Positions 8,773 through 17,153 of a DNA stretch of 64,000 bases are shown one piece after another. This stretch comes from Arthrobacter sp. U41 (GTDB taxonomy: Bacteria > Actinomycetota > Actinomycetes > Actinomycetales > Micrococcaceae): positions 4,092,001 through 4,156,000 of the forward strand of contig NZ_CP015732.1 in the NCBI RefSeq assembly GCF_001750145.1, read 5' to 3'. The translations under genes were made by a program, and so were the position numbers. The stretch's first letter is position 1. The number at the start of each line of letters is the position of its first letter. The notes below the pieces were generated by a model. That model ran no database searches, was not told the DNA's origin, and saw only the letters and a program-made list of their open reading frames with translations.

Positions 8773-9579
8773 TTAGTGGAGCGTGACGAGCTTCGCCGGA
8801 TCCTCATCCGGCAGCTCGCCGTCCACGACGGCAGTGACCTGGAGCTGCGTCAGGGACAGGCTGCCGCCCACCGTCGACAGGAACGCGGTGTCCGAGGAAT
8901 CCCGGCCGGCGGTGATCCGCAGCATGCTCTCCCGCGGTGCCAGGCCGGTGGGGTCGATGACGTGCCAGGCACCGTTGATGTGGGCCTCGGCCACCGCGTG
9001 GAAGTCCATGGGACTCAATCCCGGGGCATAGACGGCGGCCAGCCTGGCCGGGACATTTCTCGCGCGCAGCAGGGAGATGGCCAGGTGGGCGAAGTCGCGG
9101 CAGACCCCGCGGCGGTGCAGCAGGGTCTCGACGGCGCCGTCGGTCCCCCGTGAGGATCCGCTGATGTAGCGCAGCTCGCTGAAGACCCAATTGCGTACGG
9201 CGTGCAGCAGCTCCGCGCCCTGCAGGCCGCCGAATTCCGCGTAGGCGGTGGGCAGGAGCCGGTCGGACTCGGCGTAGCGGCTCGGCCTGACGTAGCGGAT
9301 GAGTTCCATCAGCCGGGTTTCCTCCGGCAGCGCGAACCCCGTAACGGTTGCCGTGTACTCCACGAGGACCTCCGTGGGGTCCGCAAATTCCATGTAGTGG
9401 AAGCGCCCGCCGTGATGGTCCGAGAGCTCAGTCAGCGGGACATCGGTGCCGCCGGAGGTCACGGACAACGACTCCATGAAGCCGCCGTAGCCGGCGTTGC
9501 GCGCCAGGGACACCGCCAGCGCGACCTTGGTGTCGGCCACGGTTTTGAAGGACAGGCGGGTGGCAACAGAGCGTTCCAT
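8773..9579 (-). CDS. transglutaminase-like cysteine protease domain protein
   Basis: A 268-residue protein of the bacterial transglutaminase-like superfamily (group with an N-terminal beta domain). The catalytic triad is visible: cysteine in RRGVCRDFAHL, histidine in DFHAVAEAHI and aspartate in WHVIDPTGLAP. No signal peptide, so it is cytoplasmic. It is convergent with the marR gene, with 32 bp between stops. GGAG precedes the ATG by seven bases. The group is widespread in actinobacteria, and the natural substrate is not known; protease or amidase activity is more likely than true cross-linking. Confidence 0.85.
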   Translation of the reverse strand: MERSVATRLSFKTVADTKVALAVSLARNAGYGGFMESLSVTSGGTDVPLTELSDHHGGRFHYMEFADPTEVLVEYTATVTGFALPEETRLMELIRYVRPSRYAESDRLLPTAYAEFGGLQGAELLHAVRNWVFSELRYISGSSRGTDGAVETLLHRRGVCRDFAHLAISLLRARNVPARLAAVYAPGLSPMDFHAVAEAHINGAWHVIDPTGLAPRESMLRITAGRDSSDTAFLSTVGGSLSLTQLQVTAVVDGELPDEDPAKLVTLH

Positions 9580-9652
9580 GTATCTCCGGGGTGTGAGGTA
9601 ACGGCGGTGAAGTGGCCGCTCCCGGCCCTGCGGGTGGGCGGGCGGTGCGGGA

Positions 9653-10498
9653 CTAGTTTTTGATCTTCAGAGACATTAGCATCCGCTGGACGTTGGCGAA
9701 TTCCGAGCCTTCGTTGACGTATTTGGCCGCCTGGTCGAGGGTGTCGAACGCCTTGGCCGGCGCAACCTTCTGATCCGGGGCGAACGCCTTCAGCTCCGCC
9801 AGGTCGCCGAAGGAGTAGTCGCCCATGCCCTCAGGGCCGCGGACCAGGCTTTGCAGCGCGCAGGACTTCCCTGCTGGACCGCCGACGATGTTGGTGATGC
9901 CGTAGGAGCCAAAGTACTTGTAGCCCTGGATCACCCGGAACACCACACGCGGCTCGATCGTGCCTTCCCCGCCGCGATGCGGCAGCTCCACCGGGACGCT
10001 GCTGACGACGACATACGGTTTCGCGGTCTCGTCGGCGCAGGCCGCGGCCGGCTGCGGGCTGAGCCCGGTCTGCAGGGTGGCGAGGTAGCCGCCCTTGGCG
10101 TCCTTGACCTCGATCTTCAGGGCGCCTGTCAGGGTTCCCTGATCCGGGGCCACCGACTGGGCGATCCACTCCTGCGGGAGCTCGAAGCTGACAGTCTTCG
10201 CCGGATCGGTGAAGACCTTCCAGGGGGCCGCGGTCGAACCCGGTTCCGCCGGGCCGGTGCTCGTGGATCCCGTGGCAGCGGCGGTGGAGCCGGGCGAAGC
10301 GGCCGGTGTGCTGCCGGCCGCTGATGATTCCGGGGAGGGCACGCTTCCGCCTGCGCCCGGGCTGCTGCCCGCGGTCCAGGCCGGGGTGCCCTTGTTTTCG
10401 CTGCTGCAGCCGGACAGCGCGGCCGCCGTCAGCGTCAGGGCAGCGGCGATCCGGCTGCCGCGGGCCAACGTCCGCCGGAATGTACCCGTCCCAGTCAT
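9653..10498 (-). CDS. conserved lipoprotein of unknown function
   Basis: 281 residues from the ATG chosen here, which puts a typical lipoprotein signal at the N-terminus (basic FRRTLARGSR, hydrophobic core, lipobox LSGC). A Ser/Ala/Pro/Gly-rich linker of about 60 residues follows, then a folded domain containing WKVFTDPAKTVSFELPQEW and a C-terminal segment AAKYVNEGSEFANVQRMLMSLKIKN. The longer frame upstream has no signal peptide at its own start. No enzyme motif was recognised. It is divergent from the DUF1684 gene, 175 bp away. Confidence 0.75.
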   Translation of the reverse strand: MTGTGTFRRTLARGSRIAAALTLTAAALSGCSSENKGTPAWTAGSSPGAGGSVPSPESSAAGSTPAASPGSTAAATGSTSTGPAEPGSTAAPWKVFTDPAKTVSFELPQEWIAQSVAPDQGTLTGALKIEVKDAKGGYLATLQTGLSPQPAAACADETAKPYVVVSSVPVELPHRGGEGTIEPRVVFRVIQGYKYFGSYGITNIVGGPAGKSCALQSLVRGPEGMGDYSFGDLAELKAFAPDQKVAPAKAFDTLDQAAKYVNEGSEFANVQRMLMSLKIKN

Positions 10499-10673
10499 GG
10501 TGCCAGCGTAGCGGGACTTCGGGACGCCCGGAGTACCCGGATCGGTGTTTCCTGGAAGCCGCCGCCGCGCTGCAGCAAGTCCTGCGGGATCGGCGTCACC
10601 GGGTGCCATCAGCACGGCGGGCGCGCCGCCGAAGGCGCCGTTCGCCGGAAGGAAAGCGGGATACGCTGGGGAC

Positions 10674-11348
10674 ATGGCGGATCAGGATTTTGTCTCCACG
10701 GATTTCGGGGACCAGGACAGCGTGGCGGAGATCTCCGCCGTCGACATCGCGGACTGGCGGATCCGAACCTTCGCGCTCTACGCCAATGTGCGCAAAATCG
10801 CGGCGGAGGATCCGGCCGAGGCGCATTCCTACTGGCGCCAGGAGCGGGACCGGATGTTCGGCACGCACCCCGCCTCGCCGCTCACGGCGGCCGCGAAGTC
10901 CAGCTTCAGCGGGCTCAAGACGGCGGACTACGACCCGATCCACCGCTTCCACATTCCGCTCACCATGCAGGGCGCCGGACGGGAAATGAACGTGGAAACC
11001 GGGACCGACGGTGTGGTCCGTTTTGTCCGGCTGGGCACCTTCGATCTGCCGGAACTGGGCCAGCTCGCCGTGTGGAAGCTCAACGGCTACGGCGGTGGCA
11101 TCTTCGTGCCGTTCCGTGACGCCACTGCCGGGCAGCCCGGCGGCAGCTATGGCGCAGGGCGCTACCTGCTGGACACCATCAAGGGTGCCTTCCACGGGGT
11201 GCGGGGTTCCGGCCCGGAGGCTGAGTTCGTCGTTGATTTCAACTTCGCCTACAACCCGTCATGCGCCTACAACGAGGCGTGGGCCTGCCCCCTCCCCGGC
11301 CCGTCCAACCGCCTGGCCGTGGAGATCCCGGTCGGCGAGCTGTACTGA
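10674..11348 (+). CDS. DUF1684 domain protein
   Basis: 224 residues. The DUF1684 hallmarks are present at the C-terminus: FNFAYNPSCAYNEAWACPLP and the closing EIPVGE. The N-terminal part has the family's WR-rich helical region (ADWRIRTFALYANVRK and YWRQERDRMFGTHPASPL). The family has no established activity. The internal ATG was chosen because the upstream part of the frame has no family similarity. The next gene, gtrA-like, starts five bases after the stop, so the two are probably cotranscribed. Confidence 0.85.
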   Translation: MADQDFVSTDFGDQDSVAEISAVDIADWRIRTFALYANVRKIAAEDPAEAHSYWRQERDRMFGTHPASPLTAAAKSSFSGLKTADYDPIHRFHIPLTMQGAGREMNVETGTDGVVRFVRLGTFDLPELGQLAVWKLNGYGGGIFVPFRDATAGQPGGSYGAGRYLLDTIKGAFHGVRGSGPEAEFVVDFNFAYNPSCAYNEAWACPLPGPSNRLAVEIPVGELY

Positions 11349-11352
11349 GCGG

Positions 11353-11844
11353 ATGGATGCCCAGCTCGAGCAGCACTCCCCTGCCCCTGCCGTCACCGCC
11401 GTCCCTGTTCCCGTCCGTCGCCGGCACCGCGGCGTCCTCCGTTACCCGCTGGTCCGCCAGCTGCTGAGGTTCACCGCCGTCGGGCTTGTCTGCACGGCGA
11501 CGTCCCTGGCGCTCTATGCCCTCCTCCGCCCGTACCTCGGCTCACAGCCGGCCAACGCGGCGGCCCTCATCCTCACCTCACTGATGAACACGGCGCTGAA
11601 CCGCCGGCTGACATTCAAGATCACCGAACGCCACCGGATGAAGCGCGACCATCTCAACGGCCTGATCGTGATCCTCGTGGCGCTGCTGATCACCGGAGGC
11701 AGCCTCGGCGTCCTGCACTGGATCAACCCTGGGACCACCGTCGCAGATGAGTTGTGGACCACCACGCTCTCCGGCTTCGTGGCGACCGCCGTACGTTTCA
11801 CCCTGCTTCGGCACTGGATCTTCCGCCGGGCCCGCCACCGCTAG
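11353..11844 (+). CDS. GtrA-family membrane protein
   Basis: 163 residues with four hydrophobic segments, as in GtrA/DPMS-like proteins that help move lipid-linked sugars across the membrane. Family features are RQLLRFTAVGLVCTATSLALY at the first helix, the N-rich SLMNTALNRRLTF turn and the final basic segment TLLRHWIFRRARHR. The N-terminal 35 residues are a disordered, Pro/Val-rich lead. The start lies just behind the DUF1684 stop. No glycosyltransferase lies next to it, so the partner is unknown. Confidence 0.85.
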   Translation: MDAQLEQHSPAPAVTAVPVPVRRRHRGVLRYPLVRQLLRFTAVGLVCTATSLALYALLRPYLGSQPANAAALILTSLMNTALNRRLTFKITERHRMKRDHLNGLIVILVALLITGGSLGVLHWINPGTTVADELWTTTLSGFVATAVRFTLLRHWIFRRARHR

Positions 11845-11943
11845 GTTTTCCGCACCCCGCCGCGCCGAAGACCCCCGCTTGCGCTGTCGGATGACGTGTT
11901 TTGGAGGGCCCCGGAACAGCACTAAGTGACAGGGCAACCGGGG

Positions 11944-13101
11944 TCAGGGGGCGCCGAGGGACCGGACGCTCCCGACGGCGGTGCCGACCGCGGCCGCTGC
12001 CTCCTGCAGCTCAGCGGCCGTGATCGTTGAGTCGAAGCTGAAGCGGACCGCGGTCTGCGCGATCTCGGCGTCGATGCCCATCGCCCGCAGCACCGGGGAG
12101 GGCTCGTCTGAACCCGCCGCGCAGGCCGAGCCGCTGGAGCAGATGACTCCCAGGCGTTCGAGTTCGAGCAGCACGGATTCGCCGCTGGTTCCCGGGAAGC
12201 AGAACGAGGCGACCGAGGGGAGCCGCCCGCTCGGGTCGCCGGTGAGCACCGCGCCCGGAACCTGCGCCTGCACCGAGCGGATGAAGTCGTCCCGCAGGGC
12301 GGAAACGTGTGCCGCGCGGTCCCCCTGTGCGGTCAGCGCGAGGGTGAGCGCCGTCGCGAGGGCGACGGCACCGGCCACGTTCTCGGTCCCCGACCGGCGC
12401 CCGCGTTCCTGCCCGCCGCCGTGGATCACCGGTTCCAGCCGGATCCGGCTCCGCACGAACAACGCCCCGCTTCCTTTCGGCGCGCCCAGTTTGTGGCCGG
12501 AGATACTCAGCGCGTCCACGCCCAGTGCCGCGGTGTCGATGGTCAGCCAGCCGGCGGCCTGGACCGCGTCGGTGTGGAACGGGATTCCCTGGGCGCGGGC
12601 CAGCGCGGCCAACTGTGCCACCGGCTGCACGGTTCCCACCTCGTTGTTGGCATAGATGATGCTGACCAGGGCGGTCTCGGGCCGGAGCACGGCGGCGAGG
12701 GCCTCCCCGGTGACGCGGCCGCAGGAATCGACCGGCACCACGTCGACGGCGAAGCCGTGCACTCGTTCCAGGTAGCGGGCGGACTCCTCCACGGCAGGGT
12801 GCTCGACGGCGCTGATGACCACCCGGTCCAGCCGGGGGTCCGCGGCCCGGCGGGCCAGCGCAATGCCCTTGACTGCCAGGTTGTCCGCCTCCGTGCCCCC
12901 TGAGGTGAAGACCACCTCGCCCGGCCTGCAGCCGAGCGCCCGGGCCGTTGCTGCACGTGCCCCGGCGAGCGCCGCGGCGGCAGAGTCGCCGAGCGAATGG
13001 TGGCTCGAGGGGTTGCCGAAGTCCCCGCTGAGGTAGGGCCACATGGCCTCGAGCACCTCCCGGCGCACCGGTGTGGTGGCAGCGGCGTCCAGGAAGATCA
13101 C
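11944..13101 (-). CDS. nadS: cysteine desulfurase of the NAD operon (NadS/IscS-like)
   Basis: PLP enzyme of 385 residues that takes sulfur from L-cysteine. The PLP lysine is in SISGHKLGAPKGSG and the reactive cysteine in SSGSACAAGSDEPSP; the N-terminus FLDAAATTPVRREVLEAM is typical of the NifS/IscS class. It is the last gene of the nrtR-nadABC operon, where such an enzyme is thought to build the [4Fe-4S] cluster of NadA. The GTG start overlaps by four bases the stop of a 28-codon ORF that bridges from nadC. A general IscS role cannot be excluded. Confidence 0.9.
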   Translation of the reverse strand: MIFLDAAATTPVRREVLEAMWPYLSGDFGNPSSHHSLGDSAAAALAGARAATARALGCRPGEVVFTSGGTEADNLAVKGIALARRAADPRLDRVVISAVEHPAVEESARYLERVHGFAVDVVPVDSCGRVTGEALAAVLRPETALVSIIYANNEVGTVQPVAQLAALARAQGIPFHTDAVQAAGWLTIDTAALGVDALSISGHKLGAPKGSGALFVRSRIRLEPVIHGGGQERGRRSGTENVAGAVALATALTLALTAQGDRAAHVSALRDDFIRSVQAQVPGAVLTGDPSGRLPSVASFCFPGTSGESVLLELERLGVICSSGSACAAGSDEPSPVLRAMGIDAEIAQTAVRFSFDSTITAAELQEAAAAVGTAVGSVRSLGAP

Positions 13102-13184
13102 GGCGTCGCCCGGCCGGCCGTCTGTTCGCCGATCATGTCGCCGGTCACGTCGCTGATCATGCGGCTGGTCACGTCGTTGATCAT
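13098..13184 (-). CDS. 28-codon ORF linking nadC and the cysteine desulfurase, made of internal repeats
   Basis: Starts with ATGA overlapping the nadC stop and ends with GTGA overlapping the desulfurase start, so it fills the gap exactly and keeps the whole operon overlapped. The peptide reads MINDVTSR-MISDVTGD-MIGEQTAGRATP: two and a half copies of an eight-residue unit, each starting with Met-Ile. No homologue is recognised. It may act only as a translational coupler that carries ribosomes across the gap, or may be a chance frame made by a DNA repeat. Confidence 0.45.
   Translation of the reverse strand: MINDVTSRMISDVTGDMIGEQTAGRATP
13131..13184 (-). repeat. 24-bp tandem repeat between nadC and the cysteine desulfurase
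   Basis: On the minus strand two 24-bp units (13161-13184 and 13137-13160) share ATGATCA-CGACGTGACC, followed by a partial third unit starting ATGATCGGCGA. The period is a multiple of three, so copy number changes would keep the frame of the small ORF. Confidence 0.7.
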
Positions 13185-14104
13185 TTTTCGGTCAGGCCCA
13201 GTTCAATATCCAGGCCCAGGTCCAGGGCGGCGACACTGTGGGTAAGTCCGCCGATCGAGATGACGTCCACCCCGGCGGCGGCGATGCCGGCCACGGTGGC
13301 CAGGTTGACGTTGCCGCTGGCCTCGACCCGTGCCCGGCCGCCCACGAGGGCCACTCCGGCGGCGAGGTCCTCCGGGGTGAAGTTGTCGAGCATGATGGTG
13401 TCCACCCCGGCGGCAAGCACCGGCCCGATCTGGTCGATGCTGTCCACCTCCACCTCGAAGTGCGTGGTGTGTCCGAGGCGCGCCCTGGCCTCCCGCAGCA
13501 CGGCGGTGAGCTTGGCCGGGTCTCCCCCGGTCAGAACGGCCAGGTGGTTGTCCTTGGCCAGCACGGCGTCGGAGAGGCCAAAGCGGTGGTTGGCCCCGCC
13601 GCCGCAGCGCACGGCGTACCTTTCGAGCACCCGCAGGCCCGGCGTTGTCTTCCGGGTGTCGGTGATGCGTGCCCCGGTGCCGTCCACGAGGGCGACGAAC
13701 TCCGCAGTTTTGGTGGCGATTGCGCTCATCCGCTGGACCAGGTTCAGTGCCACGCGTTCGGCGAGCAGCACGGCCCGGGCGTTCCCGCGGACCCTCGCGA
13801 GCGCCGTGCCGGCGGCAAAGGCGGCACCGTCGGCCACCAGGAGTTCGACGACGGCGTCCGGGTCAGTGAGCTTCATCGCGGCAGCGAACACCTCCCCGCC
13901 GCTGAGCACGCCGGGCACGCGGGCGGCCAGGACCGCCGTCGCGCGGGTGTCCGCGGGGATGAGCGTCTGCGAGGTGATGTCGCCGTACGGCGCGTCCTCC
14001 AGCAGGGCTGCCCGCAGCACCGCGTCCACGGCGGCTGCGGGCAGGGTTCCGGCGAGCGCCGTCACCGGGAGTGCGCCCGGGCGGGCGGCAACGGGAGCTG
14101 TCAT
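13181..14104 (-). CDS. nadC: nicotinate-nucleotide pyrophosphorylase (quinolinate phosphoribosyltransferase)
   Basis: Converts quinolinate and PRPP to nicotinate mononucleotide, the third de novo NAD step. Family motifs are DAPYGDITSQTLIP near the N-terminus, NLVQRMSAIATKT, the signature TRKTTPGLRVLERYAVRCGG, NHRFGLSDAVLAKDNH, and the barrel end ASGNVNLATVAGIAAAGVD. It is 307 residues, slightly longer than usual because of an alanine-rich N-terminus. Its ATG overlaps the nadB stop (ATGA) with AAAGGA upstream, and its own stop overlaps the small ORF. Confidence 0.96.
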   Translation of the reverse strand: MTAPVAARPGALPVTALAGTLPAAAVDAVLRAALLEDAPYGDITSQTLIPADTRATAVLAARVPGVLSGGEVFAAAMKLTDPDAVVELLVADGAAFAAGTALARVRGNARAVLLAERVALNLVQRMSAIATKTAEFVALVDGTGARITDTRKTTPGLRVLERYAVRCGGGANHRFGLSDAVLAKDNHLAVLTGGDPAKLTAVLREARARLGHTTHFEVEVDSIDQIGPVLAAGVDTIMLDNFTPEDLAAGVALVGGRARVEASGNVNLATVAGIAAAGVDVISIGGLTHSVAALDLGLDIELGLTEK

Positions 14105-15843
14105 GACGAAATCCTTTGTTTGGGACGGGATGCGGCTGCGTGCCGGCGGCCGTGCTGGCCGGGCGGCGGGGCCGCGAGCAGGGCGGGGGCTGCGGGCAGG
14201 GCGGGGCGGGCGGCTGCGGGGTCCGTATCGGCACGATAGTGTGCGCCCAGCGAGCCGGTGCGTTTCCGGGCCGCCGCCACCAGCAGCTGCGCGGCGAGCA
14301 GCAGGTTCCGGTCCTCATGGGCGGACTGGTCCAGGGCGGCCCGGTCCTCGCCGGCCGCGGCCGCAGCCCACTCCTCGAGCCGGACGGCGGCGGCATCAAG
14401 GCCCGCACCCGTGCGCATCACCCCGGCGGCGCCGGTCATGAGGCGCCGCAGCGCGTCCCTGCTGAACGCAGCGGTGCCCTGCCGCGGCTCCGCGGCGGCC
14501 ATCGCGTCCCTGGCACCGCCCGGCGATTCAGCCGGACCGGGTCCCGGACCCGCTGCGCCCAGGAATGCCTCCACCGCACGGCGGCCGAAGACCAGCCCTT
14601 CCAGGAGCGAATTGCTGGCCAGCCGGTTGGCGCCCTGCGCTCCCGTGCACGCGACTTCACCGGCCGCGTACAGTCCCGGCACGGAGGTGCGGCCCCAAAG
14701 GTCGGTGGCCACGCCGCCCATCCAGTAGTGGGCCGCCGGGGAAACCGGGAGGGTTTGTGTGGTCCAGTCGTAGCCGGCGGCGCGGGTGGCGGCGGTGATG
14801 GTGGGGAAACGCCGGGCCAGGAAACCGGGACCGCGGGCGGCCTCGATCCCCCGGGCGTCCAGGAAGACGGGGCTGTCCGCCGGTGCACCGGTCGCGGCGA
14901 GGTGCAGGGCAATGCTGCGGGAGACGACGTCGCGCGGGGCCAGCTCGGCGGCCGGGTGGTAATCCGGCATAAAGCGGTAGCCGGCCGCGTCGAGCAGGAC
15001 AGCGCCCTCCCCGCGAACCGCCTCGGAGATGAGCAGGGCCGGCGGACCGCCGGGGACCTCGTCCGCCGCCAGCGTGGTGGGGTGGAACTGGAAGAACTCC
15101 AGGTCCCGGACGGCTGCGCCGGCCCGCCAGGCCAGGGCCAGCCCATCGGCCGTGGCGACCGAGGGATTGCTGGTGCGGGCGAAGAGCCGGCCGGCGCCGC
15201 CGGTGGCCAGGAGCACCGCGTCGGCGTCCAGCTGGCGGGGCTGTCCGTTGGCCAGGTAGGCGACGCCGGTCACGCGGGCGGCGTCCGCCGTCGGGCCCGG
15301 TTCCCGGGGATCGGTGAGCAGTTCGGTCACGAAGGCGCCGGTCTCAACCCGCAGCCGGCCCTGGAACGCGCGGTCCAGGACTGCGGCTACGAGGGCGCGG
15401 GCGATCCGGGCACCCGTGGCATCTCCGCCGGCGTGCAGGATGCGGGCGGCGGAATGTGCCGCCTCAAGGCCAAGTGCCGGGGCGCCGCCGGGGCCGGCGT
15501 CGAAGTGCACGCCCAATCGCTGCAGCCCCGCGATGTCCCCGGCCGCCTCGGCGCACAGAACACGCACGGCCCCGGGGTCGTTGAGCCCCGCGCCGGCGGC
15601 GAGGGTGTCGGCGATGTGGGCCGCGACGGAATCGCCGGGCGCGGCCTCCCCCGGAGCGAGCACGGCCGAGACGCCGCCCTGGGCATAAAAGGTGTTGCTC
15701 AGCTCAAGGGTCCCCTTGCTCAGGAGCACCACCTCGCAGGCCGGTCCGCCGTCGGGCGCAGCGTCAAGGACGGCGTCGGACGCGAGCAGCGCGGCGTACA
15801 GTCCGGCAATGCCGCTGCCCACCACCACCAGGCGCCTGGTCAC
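14101..15843 (-). CDS. nadB: L-aspartate oxidase
   Basis: FAD enzyme that oxidises L-aspartate to iminoaspartate, the substrate of NadA. The FAD-binding start VVVGSGIAGLYAALLA, the SNTFYAQGGVSAVLAPGE substrate loop, the EFFQFHPTTLA segment and GEVACTGAQGANRLASNSLLEG are all present, as is the helical C-terminus. At 580 residues it is a normal length. The GTG start overlaps the nadA stop by four bases. The C-terminal tail is rich in Ala, Pro and His and looks unconserved. Confidence 0.96.
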   Translation of the reverse strand: MTRRLVVVGSGIAGLYAALLASDAVLDAAPDGGPACEVVLLSKGTLELSNTFYAQGGVSAVLAPGEAAPGDSVAAHIADTLAAGAGLNDPGAVRVLCAEAAGDIAGLQRLGVHFDAGPGGAPALGLEAAHSAARILHAGGDATGARIARALVAAVLDRAFQGRLRVETGAFVTELLTDPREPGPTADAARVTGVAYLANGQPRQLDADAVLLATGGAGRLFARTSNPSVATADGLALAWRAGAAVRDLEFFQFHPTTLAADEVPGGPPALLISEAVRGEGAVLLDAAGYRFMPDYHPAAELAPRDVVSRSIALHLAATGAPADSPVFLDARGIEAARGPGFLARRFPTITAATRAAGYDWTTQTLPVSPAAHYWMGGVATDLWGRTSVPGLYAAGEVACTGAQGANRLASNSLLEGLVFGRRAVEAFLGAAGPGPGPAESPGGARDAMAAAEPRQGTAAFSRDALRRLMTGAAGVMRTGAGLDAAAVRLEEWAAAAAGEDRAALDQSAHEDRNLLLAAQLLVAAARKRTGSLGAHYRADTDPAAARPALPAAPALLAAPPPGQHGRRHAAASRPKQRISS

Positions 15844-17153
15844 GGCCGCGCCGCCAGCATCCGCTCAAGGGCAACCCTGGCCGGGGCGGCGACGGTGTCC
15901 TCCACCGTGATGCGGTTGACCACCTCGCCGCGGACCAGCGCTTCCAGGACCCAGGCGAGGTAGCCGGGGTGGATGCGGTACATGGTGGAGCAGGGGCAGA
16001 TGACCGGGTCCAGGCAGAAGATCGTGTGCTGCGGGTTCTCCGCGGCCAGCCGGTTGACGAGGTTGATCTCGGTGCCGACGGCGAAGGTCGCGGGCTCGGC
16101 CGCGGCGGCGATGGCCTTGCGGATGAAGTCCGTGGAGCCGGCGGAATCGGCGGCGTCCACCACTTCCATGGGGCACTCCGGGTGCACGATCACCTGCACG
16201 CCGGGGAATTCGGCGCGGGCCTTCTCGATCTGGCCGACGTTGAAGCGCTTGTGGACCGAGCAGAAGCCGTGCCACAGGATCACCCGGGAGTCCTTGAGGG
16301 TCTGTTCGTCGTTGCCGCCGAGGTCCTTGCGCGGGTTCCACATTGGCATCTGTTCCAGCGGCACCCCCATGGCCTTGGCGGTGTTGCGGCCCAGATGCTG
16401 GTCCGGGAAGAACAGCACGCGCCGGCCCCGCTCGAATGCCCATTCCAGCACCGTGGCGGCGTTGGAGGAGGTGCAGACGATCCCGCCGTGCTCGCCGCAG
16501 AAGCCCTTGAGGGCGGCGGAGGAGTTCATGTAGGTGACCGGGATGACCGGGACCCGGCCGTCGGCGTCGGGCTCGGTGCCGAACAGTTCCTCAAGCTGTT
16601 CCCAGCACTCGGTCACGGAGTCGATGTCCGCCATGTCCGCCATGGAGCAGCCGGCGGCCAGGTTGGGCAGGATCACGGCCTGGTCCGGCCGGGAAAGGAT
16701 GTCCGCGGTCTCGGCCATGAAGTGCACACCGCAGAAAATGATGGCTTCGGCGTCGGGCCGGGTCAGGGCGGCATTGGCCAGCTGGAAGGAGTCCCCCACG
16801 AAGTCGGCGTATTCCACCACTTCGTCGCGCTGGTAGAAATGGCCCAGGACGACGGCGCGGTCCCCGAGGGTTGCCTTGGCGGCCCGGATCCGGGCGTCAA
16901 GTTCGGCGTCGCCGGCGAGCTTGTACTCCTCCGGAAGCTGGCCCTGCCGGGGGGTGGACGCCGGGGCGAGGTCCGCCGCGGAGGCGCCGGGGCCGTAGGC
17001 GGGCACGCCGGCGCGGGCCTCGGCGAGGTCGTAGTCCCAGGGCCCGCGGGCGAGCGCCGGGCTGCAGGTGGAGGCTGTAGCCCTGCCCTTGGCCGTGCTG
17101 CTGGCGGCCTGTTCGCGCGTGATCAGCTGGATGGCCGTGTTGACGCTGCTCAT
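15840..17153 (-). CDS. nadA: quinolinate synthase A
   Basis: Condenses iminoaspartate with dihydroxyacetone phosphate using a [4Fe-4S] cluster. Cluster cysteines are visible in FCGVHFMAE, in IVCTSSNAA and in the C-terminal VICPCSTMYRIHP region. Other hallmarks are LGHFYQRDEVVEYADFVGDS, FFPDQHLGRNTA and HPECPMEVVDAADSAGST. The protein is 437 residues; about 70 N-terminal residues before AKATLGDRAVVLGH form an actinobacterial extension. Its ATG overlaps the nrtR stop, so regulator and enzyme are coupled. Confidence 0.96.
   Translation of the reverse strand: MSSVNTAIQLITREQAASSTAKGRATASTCSPALARGPWDYDLAEARAGVPAYGPGASAADLAPASTPRQGQLPEEYKLAGDAELDARIRAAKATLGDRAVVLGHFYQRDEVVEYADFVGDSFQLANAALTRPDAEAIIFCGVHFMAETADILSRPDQAVILPNLAAGCSMADMADIDSVTECWEQLEELFGTEPDADGRVPVIPVTYMNSSAALKGFCGEHGGIVCTSSNAATVLEWAFERGRRVLFFPDQHLGRNTAKAMGVPLEQMPMWNPRKDLGGNDEQTLKDSRVILWHGFCSVHKRFNVGQIEKARAEFPGVQVIVHPECPMEVVDAADSAGSTDFIRKAIAAAAEPATFAVGTEINLVNRLAAENPQHTIFCLDPVICPCSTMYRIHPGYLAWVLEALVRGEVVNRITVEDTVAAPARVALERMLAARP

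Noticed and set aside
13131..13184. Repeats near nadC as a CRISPR array
   Set aside because: Units are adjacent with no spacers and only two and a half copies; no cas gene is present.
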